Below are positions 45,070-56,144 of a stretch of DNA of 64,000 nt, in pieces; within the stretch, counting starts at the first letter, position 1, and each line of letters begins with the position of its first letter. The stretch is from Hetaerina americana (taxonomy: Eukaryota; Arthropoda; Insecta; Odonata; Calopterygidae): NCBI GenBank assembly GCA_022747635.1, contig JAKTNV010000005.1, forward strand, positions 37,658,336-37,722,335. Direction: 5' to 3'. A model generated the notes under the pieces. It had not been told where the DNA came from, ran no database searches, and saw only the letters and a list, made by a program, of their open reading frames with translations. The position numbers were made by a program, and so were the translations under genes.

Positions 45070-45560
45070 AGATGCCATTCATTTCGCGAACGATAAGATA
45101 TCACGATATCTGTATCCGAACGCGATAAGGGGGAAAAGCATTTTTCTTTTTTCGTGATAAGTGCCCTAGTGTGTTTTCATTATCTCATTTAACCTCGTCA
45201 CTTTCCTTCTTATTATCAGCAGTCCCTACCGTGTACGTATAGAATTATAAGTCACGTAGATACTTAGATCATGAGTTATAATAATTAAATTATATAATTT
45301 AAATATTATGATTAAAATTTTTAGAAAAAAATAATTTTTTTATGATGTGTGCCCTGTGAAGAATCATCTCATGTCACCCTCCCTAGGGCTGGCTTGCAGG
45401 GTATTGGCCTAATCATTCACTTTCAAAGTTTCATTACCTCACGAAAGAATGCTAAAATTAACTTATTTAATTATTCGTTAAGACTATCTTTCAAGTGTAT
45501 ACATATGAATGGATGGAAAATTTTTGGGTCATAAATCTCTCTGATCGTTGATTCTTTTCT
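45070..45560. other. AT-rich spacer without recognised feature
   Basis: No domain-bearing frame, RNA gene or TE end seen between the microsatellite and the CR1-like copy. Confidence 0.4.
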
Positions 45561-45562
45561 AC

Positions 45563-46110
45563 ATCTACATATACATCTACTTAATACCCCGCAAGCCGCC
45601 GCAAGGGCCTGTGGCGGGGGGTGTTAGGACATCACCCGTAATTTAGAAAAGAAAAAAAGCCGCATACAAAAACCACAAATTCATACATCCACAAAAAAAC
45701 ATGGCATACATTCATGCAAAAATACTTACACCCCACACTCATGCAAACACTCAAACTACCAACCAACATACACATGCAGCTGAAAGTATGCATAATATCT
45801 TTGCAATGTCCAATTTCGTTCCGACATGTAAATTCAATGTTTTTAAAATTTCTGAAGAGACTTCGGTTTCTTACTTGTTCTCTTCGTACTTCAAGTGGTT
45901 CCCAGCCTAAATCCCCTAAGAGATCTGTCACACTTGTGTTCTTATCATAAAAATTTTTAACGAATCTAGCGGATTTTCTCTGGACTTTATCTAATTCTTT
46001 TTGCCAAAATTTTCTCGCAAGGATCCCAAATACTAGCGGCATATTCCAAAGGAGGTCTAACTATAGCAATAACACCTCTCTTTAACTTTCTCATTACATT
46101 TCCCCACCAA
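45563..46110 (-). mobile_element. CR1-like LINE 3' portion (copy D)
   Basis: The tail side carries CATCTACTTAATACCCCG and GCAAGCCGCCGCAAGGGCC. The minus-strand frame 45632-46042 includes KVQRKSARFVKNFYDKNTSV and GDLGWEPLEVRREQ, the reverse transcriptase C-terminal segment also seen at 63 kb. This ties the 3' signature directly to a CR1-type protein. A shorter spacing than copy F shows an internal deletion. Confidence 0.8.
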
Positions 46111-46111
46111 A

Positions 46112-48775
46112 AATATATTCATTTACGTTTATATTTTTTAATTGCTGTAATGGTTCTTATTGCACATATAATTAATTCATTTACAACAGAATTCATTTAA
46201 AATGATAATTATCTCATGTTTATGTTAATTAAACGATCATTTATTCTGAGACGGCTTTGATTTAATATAAAATGAAAGATAGCCGTAGGCAAAGAATTAT
46301 AGATACCAATATTTCCTGTTCAACGATGTAACATAAAAAAAATGTTCGAAAGATATTTTTGAATGATGCTCATTAAAAGAAACATTTTCTAAAATAGAAA
46401 TCCTGTATTGTGATTTCATTAGTCAATTATAGATTTTATACATAAAATTATGCTGTGTCAAGAAGAATTTAAATAATTTCCTACGTTTTATTTCATTGGA
46501 TGGATCTAAATGATTTCCTTTTAAATTCATATAGGTATACGATAATCGTAACGGCGATTTAGTTCCATCTTGCTTCCTTCTTGTCCTCTCTCTCTAAACT
46601 TTCTAAAGAAGAAGATTCCATGTCCATGACCTTCATTCCTATCACGTTTCTCTCTTTCCTTTCCAGCCTCAAACCCATGGCTGACTCAAACTCACCTTTT
46701 TCTCTAATCCAAATCCCATCGCAGCCTGTCCTCTCCCTTCCCCAACCACTTTCCCCTTTTCCTCAAGAATATATCGGCAACCCTTTCCCTTTTCACCAAG
46801 CGCTGATTTCCTTCCTTCCAATTTGCCTTTTTTTCCCTTTTCCTCTTAAAACTGGAGGTCAATTCACTCTAGCAGATCTCCTACCCAAACCCTCAACATT
46901 TTATCCATCTAACACGTTTACTTCCTTTTTTTCTCTTCTTGACTCATTCCAACGCTTACACCATATTATCTCGCTCCAGTATCTACCTAAGTGGATCGGG
47001 TGGTCCTGCTGTATACTTACTTCCTTGAGACTCCGGAGGAGCAATTATGACCGGTCGTTCTCGGGATACCATCGCCTTCCTATACACGCGATTCCCAAAT
47101 CCAGATGCTTCTATCGACCTTCTCGAATGAAATCATAAAGACCTTTACTGCTCTCACTCGTTTAAACTCTTATCTCAACTCTGACACCTCACCCCATGTT
47201 TAATTTTATCAAAGTCTCCTTCTTCGCATTATAGCGTTCACATGGTCGCAAGCATCCGTCCCTCATGAGAATAATATTCGCTCCTAATTTTTGGCTGGAT
47301 AAGCTCTCAGGGAAAATTCGGCAAATAAAGGCTGTTTATGGTAGATTTAATTCCATTAGTATTGCTTAGGGAAAAAATTGCAACAAACCTTTATGGGCTA
47401 AGCCAGGTGTGATTAATCGTATTAAAGTCCCAAACCGAAAAGTAATAATGCAATTGTAACAGGAGCCACAGTACTGAATGAAGGAATGGTACCACAGAAA
47501 TAATAAGACAGACATGTACTTAATAGAGGATTAGAGACCATAGAGTACTAACGTTTCCATCAAAAATTTTGAGAAATCTTCCAAAAGATTTGAGGAAAAA
47601 GGTAATTACAGAATTGCAGAGAATGGGTATACAGTGGAGGAGTAGGATTCTTTATCCGTTACACTCATCTGTCGTTTGGATACATCTTAAGGTTCCATTC
47701 GTAATCTGAACATGAATCAAATTGACAGAAAAGGACGCGGTGTAAAGAATTACGAGATTCTTGTTAGTAAGCCCCGCATCAGATAAGCTACGAGCATTTG
47801 AGCCCAAAAGTACCGAATGGAGAATTGAATTAAATACAGCGGAGAGTCGCATCGTTGGCGAGGAACAATCATGAAAGCGCAGTCAATACAAGCCATACGA
47901 ATCTACGCAATATGAGTTTAAATGACCTGGAGATTCAAACTCCACGCTACATTAAACTTGACATAACGGTATCAACCATGAGGTTTGACTTTCAACATCG
48001 AGAAAATACTCGTAATCCAAAGTAGTAGCAGAAGCAATGAATTATTGCATGACGAAAAGAGGACTAGCATTTTAAGAGAATGAATTGTCCGACATAGAAA
48101 AATATATGAGGATCTGATCAAAGAGGATAAGACTTATAAAGTTGTGTGAAGTTAGAGGTGTTCAGATACGGATATGAATGAGGGTGGAGTTTTACTAGGA
48201 ATTACCGGGAGATACAATGACATTTGTTGGATATATTTAAAACAGGGAGCTAATTATTTGTCTGGGATATTCTAAGGTAGACAAAAGTGGATGTAGGACA
48301 TATGGAGTGTTAGAAAGATATAAAAGTTAATGAAAGGGAGATCATAAGAGGAGAGGGGAAACTAGAGAGATTTTCAACGTCATGAGTGTAGGGTGGGGAA
48401 CCTATAACTTGAAGAAAGTAAAGTACAGGACCAAAGGTTTTTATCACTTTGTACTTAAGAAGATTTTCAGGGGCTCACAGGGATTGGTTGCAATGTCGGG
48501 AAGATTGTTCGATTACTGAAAGATATTGTTTTTTTTTAATAGCAGGGTTTCCCAGCAAACTACATTCACACAGGATAAGGAAATGTGCCCTCAACCGTTA
48601 CTTGTGGATTCTATACAGCTAAGGACTAAATGCGAACTCCATTTAAACCTATCAAATCGACCTTTGGGCTAATTACTAGGGCAACATAAAATGTATTGAC
48701 TCCAGCATTCTTATTTCCTAGCCACAATAGTCGAAATTCCTGGATTCGTCTCTAAATCCATTTCAAAATACTTCA
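46112..48775. other. Sequence without recognised genes
   Basis: A pyrimidine-rich block at about 46570-47000 carries a 185-residue Ser/Pro/Phe/Leu-rich frame that I attribute to composition. The rest is AT-rich with no recognised domain or TE end. Confidence 0.4.
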
Positions 48776-48782
48776 TCTTTAA

Positions 48783-48855
48783 GCTCGGCTAGCTCAGTCG
48801 GTAGAACATAAGACTCTTAATCTCAGGCTCGTGGGTTCGTGCCCCACGTTAGACG
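48783..48855 (+). tRNA. tRNA-Lys(CTT) pseudogene
   Basis: 73 bases aligned over their whole length with tRNA-Lys: AGCTCAGTCGGTAGA, anticodon loop CTCTTAA (anticodon CTT) and a T-arm stem GTGGG/CCCAC. Decay is evident: mismatches in the acceptor stem (C2-A71 and C4-A69), D stem and anticodon stem, and TTCGTGC in place of TTCGAGC, losing the near-invariant A58. No T-run terminator follows. It could be a dead gene or the head of a SINE. Confidence 0.7.
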
Positions 48856-48859
48856 AAAT

Positions 48860-50712
48860 TATTCGCCGACCCCGGTGGCGGCGGGGTAACGTCCCAACCA
48901 ATCTTAACATTCGTCAAATACCTCTTAAACATAGACACCACATTTTTATGTGAATTAATGAGCGATCTTAAGTTATCGGTTAACTAGGATGCCATTATAA
49001 ACGTCGAGACTTCAAAATATGCTTTTGAGCTCAAGTATTTTTCAGGAGATCGTTTGTGCTTGTCCGTCTGAAAACGCATGAATACTCTATGATGATAGCA
49101 AGTTTGTTTGCATTGAAACAGAGTTTGAAAGAGTGCAATTTAATATCGGCGTCTGAACACTTAATTAGTAGACGCAGACTACTTTCCTATCCCCAATATG
49201 TGATCCATTTTTTTTAAATTTCACACCACTGACTACACTTGCAAGTGTCATTGATCACATTTGCCAAAATCCTTAGTATTATGATAGGGTATATTTTTTC
49301 GTTAAATGTTGGTAAATATATCAACTCCAGCGAATACAAGAAGAAACTTTTCCAAAGGTTTATTTAGTATTAGTAACTATATAAAAAAAATGGAAACGGA
49401 AAAAAAACTCGACCTGAATTACATTAATTGCAGCCAAAAACTAATGAGATTAATTATTTGACTTCAAACGCGAAATTCGATTTAGACGCAATAATTAACG
49501 CCTGGGTTGTATGCTACAAAATTACTGGACATTAACGTTATGCACGATAACCGACAGAAGCAAACGTTCGAATTTGCCCACAATACACCATTGGTAAAGT
49601 GGTCAAAAGGTTTGTTATGAAGATGACCTGAGAAAAAAGGACTCGAAATCTCTTTTTTTTCACATTTTAGGCATGAAAACGACACATATGCAAAAAAGTA
49701 AAAAATAAACATGTAAAATTAATTAATTCTACCGTTATTGGTGGGTCGAAGTTGATCGTTATCATATATAATTAAGTCTTGACCGGACTCTACAATTTTG
49801 TTTGAAACCGGTTAATTCGCGGATTTTGTCACATGCGCCTGATTATGACAGAAAAATTGGGTCCTAAGATTGGTATTTCATTATCAGCTAGCATTAAACC
49901 GTAAATAATCATCAACGACTCGTTTGAATAACTCCCATAAATGCTGTAATAAATAAATGCAATTATTATAAAACCAATCGAAATCTTGAGAGTAAAATAA
50001 TTTTTACAGTTTCATATCTCATTTATCCCCATGCTCTTACTTGATGTTCTACTGCAAAACAGCCAATGGCAAATGTGTTAAACATTTGTAATGCAATGAT
50101 CATACCAATTAATCACTTCCGTCCTCTCCTCCTCCAGAGACTGTATCCCCGCTAGCATCCTTCTGTTAAAAAAATATCGTCAAACTTAGTTTTTCATTAA
50201 TTTTAACTGAATAAAGTTTTCCGACAACTATTTTCAATAGCCATTTACATTTAATAAGTTGAAAATATTATCCCACCATTAGATTCTTTTGATATTACTT
50301 TTTCCTCTTTAGGCACCCAACTAATTTAGTGCTCAAATTTGGGCGAAGAGTGGATTGTGGATCCGCCTCAGGTAAAACAAATGATATATCCATAAATCCT
50401 ATGTATATATATCTTTCGATAAATCACTTGGCCGGTTCTACGACTCAAATCAAAGCCGTCCTGATGGAATTTTCCCTCAATGGTCGAGCACTAAGACAAT
50501 AAACAAGCAAGATGGTCTATGAATAAATTAGCGTGAGACGGTGAGTGAACAAGGCGACGAGAGAGTGGAGATTGGACCACTCAAAGAATGAGCTTGTGCG
50601 TGAGTGCATGGGACAAAGATAAAAATTGGTGGCTGCAAAGGAAGGGAACGGGATCATTAATAGTCTCTGGAATACATTTAAAATCGCCGTGTCCTCTTAG
50701 GCCAAGGAAATA
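48860..50712. other. AT-rich sequence without recognised genes
   Basis: No domain-bearing frame, RNA gene or TE end was recognised. Confidence 0.4.
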
Positions 50713-50716
50713 TATA

Positions 50717-52047
50717 CTACCTTGATCAAAAAGTTCCCGGAATAACCACCGTGTGGCGCTCCCATCGTTCCGATTTGAGTTCTGTTTTTTTTGTTAAATT
50801 GGTACATCTGTTGTTGATATTCCCTTTAAATCTTAGTGTCATAACTTGACATTTGCAAAAGTTACGTAGCCAAGAGTACATCTATCTCTGTGTGTGTTGG
50901 CGATTTTTTACAATTTCAGAAATGGATTTAAATTTGCAACAACGAACTTGTATTTAATTTTGCGTAAAAAAACGGATTTAGTGGCGCACGGACGTTGGAA
51001 ATGTTGGAAAAGTGTTTCGGCAACGATTCTCTAAAAAAAACGGTCGTTTACCAGTGGCACGAGCGGTTCAGAAGTGGTCGTGAGTCAATCGAAGATGATG
51101 AACGCAGTGGCAGACCATCGACATCGAAAGTCGGTGAAAAAATTGATAAAGTAAAAGAAATGTTGGTCAATAACCGCAAATTAACCATCAGAGAAATAGC
51201 GGAGGACTTGAACATTGCCTATGGATCCGCCCAATACATTGTGGTTAATGATTTGGGTTTCCGTCGTGTAGCAGCAAAGTTGGTGCCGAAAGACCTCAAT
51301 TTCATGCAAAAAAGAGACCGTGTTGACGTCGCAAAAGACATGATTTGCGAGGCTGAATCCGATCCCACATTCATCAAAAGGATCATTACTGGAGACGAGA
51401 CGTGGGTTTATGAGTACGACACGCAATCCAGACATCAGGCAAGTGAATGGCGTTCACCAAATGAGCCGAGACCAAAAAAACCACGTCGTTTTCAGTCAAA
51501 AAAGAAGGCAATGCTGACGGTTTTCATGGATTACAACGGTGTAGTGCATCATGAATTTTTGCCAGAAGGCCAGACAGTAAACAAAGAGTATTATTTGGGC
51601 GTTAGAAGACGTTTGCGTGAAGCAATTCGCCGAAAGAGACCAGAAATGTGGGCAGAAAACTCGTGGATTTTGCACCATGATAACGCACCGTCGCACAGTG
51701 CTATCATTATTCGTAATTTTTTGACGAAAAATGCAACAAATACCATCCAACAGCCACCGAATTCACCTGATTTGGCTCCCTGTGACTTCTTTCTGTTCAA
51801 TCGAGTTAAAAAACCATTACGGGGAACGCGTTTTAGCAGCCGAGAGGAAGTAATGGAAAAATCGCAGGAAGCACTGATGGACATACCGAAAACCGACCGT
51901 AACTTTTGCAAATGTCAAGTTATGACACTAAGATTTAAAGGGAATATCAACAACAGATGTACCAATTTAACAAAAAAAACAGAACTCAAATCGGAACGAT
52001 GGGAGCGCCACACGGTGGTTATTCCGGGAACTTTTTGATCAAGGTAG
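50717..52047 (+). mobile_element. Rearranged mariner (copy 3) with 150-bp perfect inverted termini
   Basis: Starts with the 5' TIR at 50717 and is flanked by TA at 50715-50716 and 52048-52049. Instead of its own 3' end it carries, from 51898 to 52047, an exact inverted copy of its first 150 bp (50717-50866). The natural 3' end and the last part of the transposase gene are absent. Internal sequence is otherwise nearly identical to copies 1 and 2. Confidence 0.95.
50922..51897 (+). pseudogene. Mariner transposase (copy 3), disabled
   Basis: The start MDLNLQQRTC is followed by a TAA at codon 12 (50955-50957, from an A-to-T change), and a run of seven A near 50965 (six in copies 1 and 2) shifts the frame. 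From the ATG at 50995 the frame is open through all three catalytic Asp motifs (ITGDETW, HHDNAPSH, SPDLAPCD). It lacks the last about 32 residues because the gene stops matching after DIPKT, where the inverted terminus begins; the open frame then reads on through the inverted repeat to 52038. Confidence 0.92.
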
Positions 52048-52054
52048 TACACGC

Positions 52055-53265
52055 AGCAGCTCGGCTAAAGTTGGTTGTTTGGGGAGAAGAGCGCGCACAC
52101 TCTTTGAGATAAGGAACTTGAATGGCTCAGGTTTGGATGTTTTATTGGTTTAGATTGGTTTAGAAGCGGAGGAAAATAAAAGATGCGGGTTACAAAGTAG
52201 ACAAAAAAGGATGTAGTCAGAAACATTACCATTTCTTCAAAACATTACCACTAAGCCCAATCGATGAGAAAAAATTAAAAATCCATTTGGCGCCGATTAC
52301 CATTACACTCCGTTCAAAGGAGTGTAATGTAATGTTAAGTGAAACAAAAAAAGAGGAGGAGGAAGAGGGACGAATCTCTCTCTTATTTCAAAGGCCAATC
52401 TCTGTTTTACCTTATCGGCCCCCCATTTCTTCTCCGCCTAATAGGTCTTGAGCAGATCATGTTGTGCGAATCTTAAATGGCTTTATAATTCATTCAACAT
52501 TCCTTTCCAGCGTCCATCTTTGTACACATTGATCAGGTTTCTGAGAGAGTCGGAAATGGGTGGTCAGGAAGATATTATTTGAATATTTGTTTGAGTCACT
52601 TCGACAGTTTTATTGAACTATATTTAGGTTTTACCAAATGTCAAAATAAGTAAAATTCTGTGACATTTCAGAATGCGAAATCTATGCAAATTCTGATACT
52701 CAGTTTTACGACTTTGGATATTTTCCTTCATGTCCTTAGATACTTTCGTTCTTAGCTTTGTCTCGGCAACAATGTGCTGCAAAGGTTAATTCCCTTAATC
52801 CAATGACTATTGACCATCAGACGAAGTTACAGCCCACATAAAAGTCATTTTAATTTTATTATTATTATTAAATTAGCATCAGTAGGCGTTCTTTAACTTA
52901 TTGCGTATTTCCATTTTTGAGACGTCCATAATGTAGCTTCTCCCCATTCATTCGAGATCGAACGTAGGAATGGAGATCGTCACTATGAATTCACAGACGA
53001 TAACGAATTTCGGTGAAATTTCCAGCGTTGAAAAATAATTCGACCACGGAGCGACGGTCAGCGGCAGTGGCTAAGCACGGGGACCAAAAGGCGGGTATTA
53101 TTATTACGTAGCAATGTTAGGAGGGTAGATTTTTGATGGATTTAGTGAATAAGTAATGCTAAAATTCTAAACCCAGACTAGCACGTCACAAAATTCCAAA
53201 ACGCCCCACGTTGAAGCGTATACTGTGACAGCTCTATATGCTTTAGTATATCTCCTTTCAATCAA
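52055..53265. other. Sequence without recognised genes
   Basis: One small perfect hairpin lies at 52301-52329 (arms CATTACACTCC and GGAGTGTAATG, 7-base loop). No other feature recognised. Confidence 0.45.
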
Positions 53266-53271
53266 CATAAA

Positions 53272-55735
53272 ATGCCTACGCCTTTCTTTTACCTCCAATT
53301 TCCAATAAATTACTTACCCAACATTCTTCCCTCTATCACGTTTTTCAATATAAAATTTCCCCTCAATACCTTCGTCACCCACTTTCCTTTCCTCCGTTTA
53401 ATATCTCCATTAAACCATCCCTCGTCCGCTCTCATGGATAGCACTTCTTGGATTGTTTCCTTTCGCCAAGATGTTTTATTTCTTTCGTTTCATTCCATAT
53501 CCACAGACTCCTATCATCAGCATATCATCTTGACTCTAGGATTGAATTTCGAACCTAACAAGTTACGCTCCATACGAAAACGTAAACTAATCCTTTCGTA
53601 ACGTCTTAAGTTGTAAAATCTTTCCTCTTATTGCAATTCCTTTTTTAACACCGTCATTGCTTTTCCCCGGTTTTTTTAGATACTTAGAAAATAAGTCATT
53701 CTGCATGATATAATGTGTGCCCTCCGACTATTATGTCTAATTTGGCCTTTCTATTTCTTGAGAACGCCATTGATTCTCATCACAACCTTTTAGATTGGTT
53801 CTCAGCAATGCTTCAAGCCCTTAGTTAGCTGGCTAGCTAGTGATATATCATCCGCAAATCTAATTGAATTTACCGGATTCCTACTTACTTTCATTCTTAC
53901 CGCCAGCTATTCCAATGCCTCTCTTACCATTCACGTGTACACGTTAAAAAGCACATTTGACAATGGACAGCCCTCACTTCTTCCACAATCACTCCCCTGC
54001 CTGCCTCCAATGATATTCCTTTCATATTCGTTGATGCACCTGATATTCGTACTTGAGCAAGGTGAGACATGCATGTTTAAGATAATTCTCCTGTTCCGCT
54101 AATCCATTACTATCTTCTTTGTATGCATTAATTTCTTCGAGCTATTTCTGTCCAATTGCTTCTCAAAATCAGGTTTTCTGTTTTGTCTGTTTCTAAGTTT
54201 CCCTTTCCATCCCTCGTCTCTCTCTGTGGGGGGATCCTCCCGCTCGCTATAGCGTTGGGTCACATTCCCTACCTGTGTCCTTGGGGAGGAGACCGTTGTA
54301 TGTTGCTTGCCCATGGAATTTCGCCTTCTTACTTTTCAAATTTTAACTTGGACGTCATTGGATAAATGGTTTACTACACCCCAAGGTGAAAATGTTTGTT
54401 ATTTGATAGTATATGTACTTGCATGCGTGCAAATTGAAAAGATTTTTGCATGAATGTATGCGCCACTGTGGGTGGGCATGGATGTGTTGATTTTGATTGC
54501 GGTTTTGTTCCCTTTTACGGGTGGTGACCTAACACCGCCCGCCACACGCACATGCGGCGGCTTGTGGGATATTATGCAGATAGATAGATAGAATCAACGA
54601 GATAGATAAATACAGCCTAGTTACATTCTTTTATAATTTCTTTCATTAGCCCTACTTAGGCATAATGGTGAGTTCTGTTTAATTCCTCACATATTGCTGC
54701 TTTTACTTCCTCCTTGGGATGGGAATTAATAATGATTAAACGAAACCTGAATGACCATTTTTCTCCCCCATAAGTGCTGCGAATGGGACCATTAGAACTC
54801 CTCCTTCCAAGTTTTCGTAACCTCTTTTAGTAATTCAGCAGGGGTGCTATCTTTCCCCAAGTTTCTAGTTCAATTTCATTTACATGAATGGTTTTTCTAT
54901 CCCACAATCTAGTGTACCTGGACCTTAGCTACTTTCAGTGACGTTATACCATTCTGAGTCTTTACTACGCCCCATTATGTTTGTCACACTGTTGTTCAGG
55001 CATTTTCTTCCCCGATTCAAATTCTCTTCTTGTTGGATTAATATTTCTCCTGCAACATTTAAAATTTTCATACTTATAACCTGGCAGTTGTTTCACCTGA
55101 CTTAAAAGAGAGATCATTTCATTCGGTCCCTGTATTCTCTCTATATCCTGGTGTTGTTCTTTTCACCGCTCTACTTTGACCCAATCATTTTCTCAGCTTA
55201 ATTTATTATCTAGGCATTTGTACTTTCTACCCCTAATTCTGTGCTACAATTCTTCTTTCTTAAAAAATTCTGTTTCCTATCTACTTTCCTAATCACCTTG
55301 TATAGCCTATGTCTTCCTAATCCAACTAAATTTGCCACCCCTATTTTGTTTGGCTAATCCTTTCGTTTTTTATTCTCTACTGTGTTCATCTTTTCTTGCT
55401 AACTCATAATTTTACCAATTACCTCCTTGTACGTTTTCCTTGTGGTCCCCGTCACAGGTTTAACAGCACACTTATTCACGCTTCTTTCCTTTAGTATCCT
55501 CTTGAATTTGATATCACATTTCATGAACAATAATTTGCTACATATTCATTCTCATCCGCACCCGGAAAACCGTGCGAATTGGTTACTACTGTTAAATCTA
55601 TGCGTACCCATTGTAAAATTACCTGATAACTCTCTACTTGAATCTCCCGGTACTTCTCACGTTAGGCCTCATGCTTTTGCCTCGCCGCCTCACTAAGAAA
55701 CAGACTCTTGAGTGGATTGCATCCGAATCGACACA
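53272..55735 (-). mobile_element. Old RTE-like LINE relic
   Basis: Runs parallel to the full-length RTE copy from its ORF2 end to its 5' part. Recognisable blocks include TTACGCTCCATACGAAAACG (compare 40658-40685), CATCCGCAAATCTAATTGAATT (compare the FADD region near 41015), CTAGTGTACCTGGACCTTAG (compare 41750), CATCCGCACCCGGAAAACCG (compare 42430) and CCGCCTCACTAAGAAACAGAC (compare 43408). The endonuclease part is largely missing. Many indels. It is interrupted by a CR1-like 3' end. Confidence 0.72.
54172..54595 (+). mobile_element. CR1-like LINE 3' end (copy E) nested in RTE relic
   Basis: Very similar to copy A: TCCCTCGTCTCTCTCTGTGG, CATTCCCTACCTGTGTCC, then GGTGGTGACCTAACACCGCC, GCGGCGGCTTGTGGGATATT and a GATAGATAGATA tail. 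Both sides resume RTE-like sequence, so it inserted after the RTE element did. Confidence 0.8.
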
Positions 55736-55737
55736 AA

Positions 55738-56140
55738 TCACTGAAAACCACCATAAGCCATGTGGCGGGGTGTATTTAGGCATCAGTGACTATTCCTCTT
55801 CTTCTATCCCTGTGGTCGAATATACCAATTGAATTTCGGACCATAATAATCCCCTCAGTATTACAAGAAAACTCAGGTGTCATGTACCTTTCTAAAACTT
55901 TAAGTCTTGCTTACTCTTTTCATGGATCCAGGAGCTCTTAAGCTGATTCCTCCACTATGCTATTGACGCTTACTCCATTATCGTAAAGTTTTTAACAAAT
56001 ATAAAGGATTTCCTCCGAACTTTTCCCAATTACTTAATTAAGGCTTTCTCCAATGGATCCCTAATACTTACCGCGTATTCTAACTGTGACCCAACTAAAA
56101 CGATGTAATACTTCTCCCTTACCTTAAAGATACATTTTAC
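55738..56140 (-). mobile_element. Degenerate CR1-like LINE 3' portion (copy G)
   Basis: CCATAAGCCATGTGGCGGGG followed by TTTAGGCATCAGTGAC corresponds to the family 3' signature. The following region to about 56130 parallels copy D (TCCTCCACTATG..., AAGTTTTTAACAAATATAAAG, CAATGGATCCCTAATACTTA). Strongly decayed. Confidence 0.6.
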
Positions 56141-56144
56141 TATA

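Noticed and set aside
46581..47138. 185-residue + strand frame
   Set aside because: Ser/Pro/Leu/Phe-rich in a pyrimidine-rich block, with no recognisable motif or gene structure around it.
49795..49855. GAAACCGGTTAA considered as a third hammerhead-like motif
   Set aside because: No CTGANGA-type core or helix partner at the right distance on either side.
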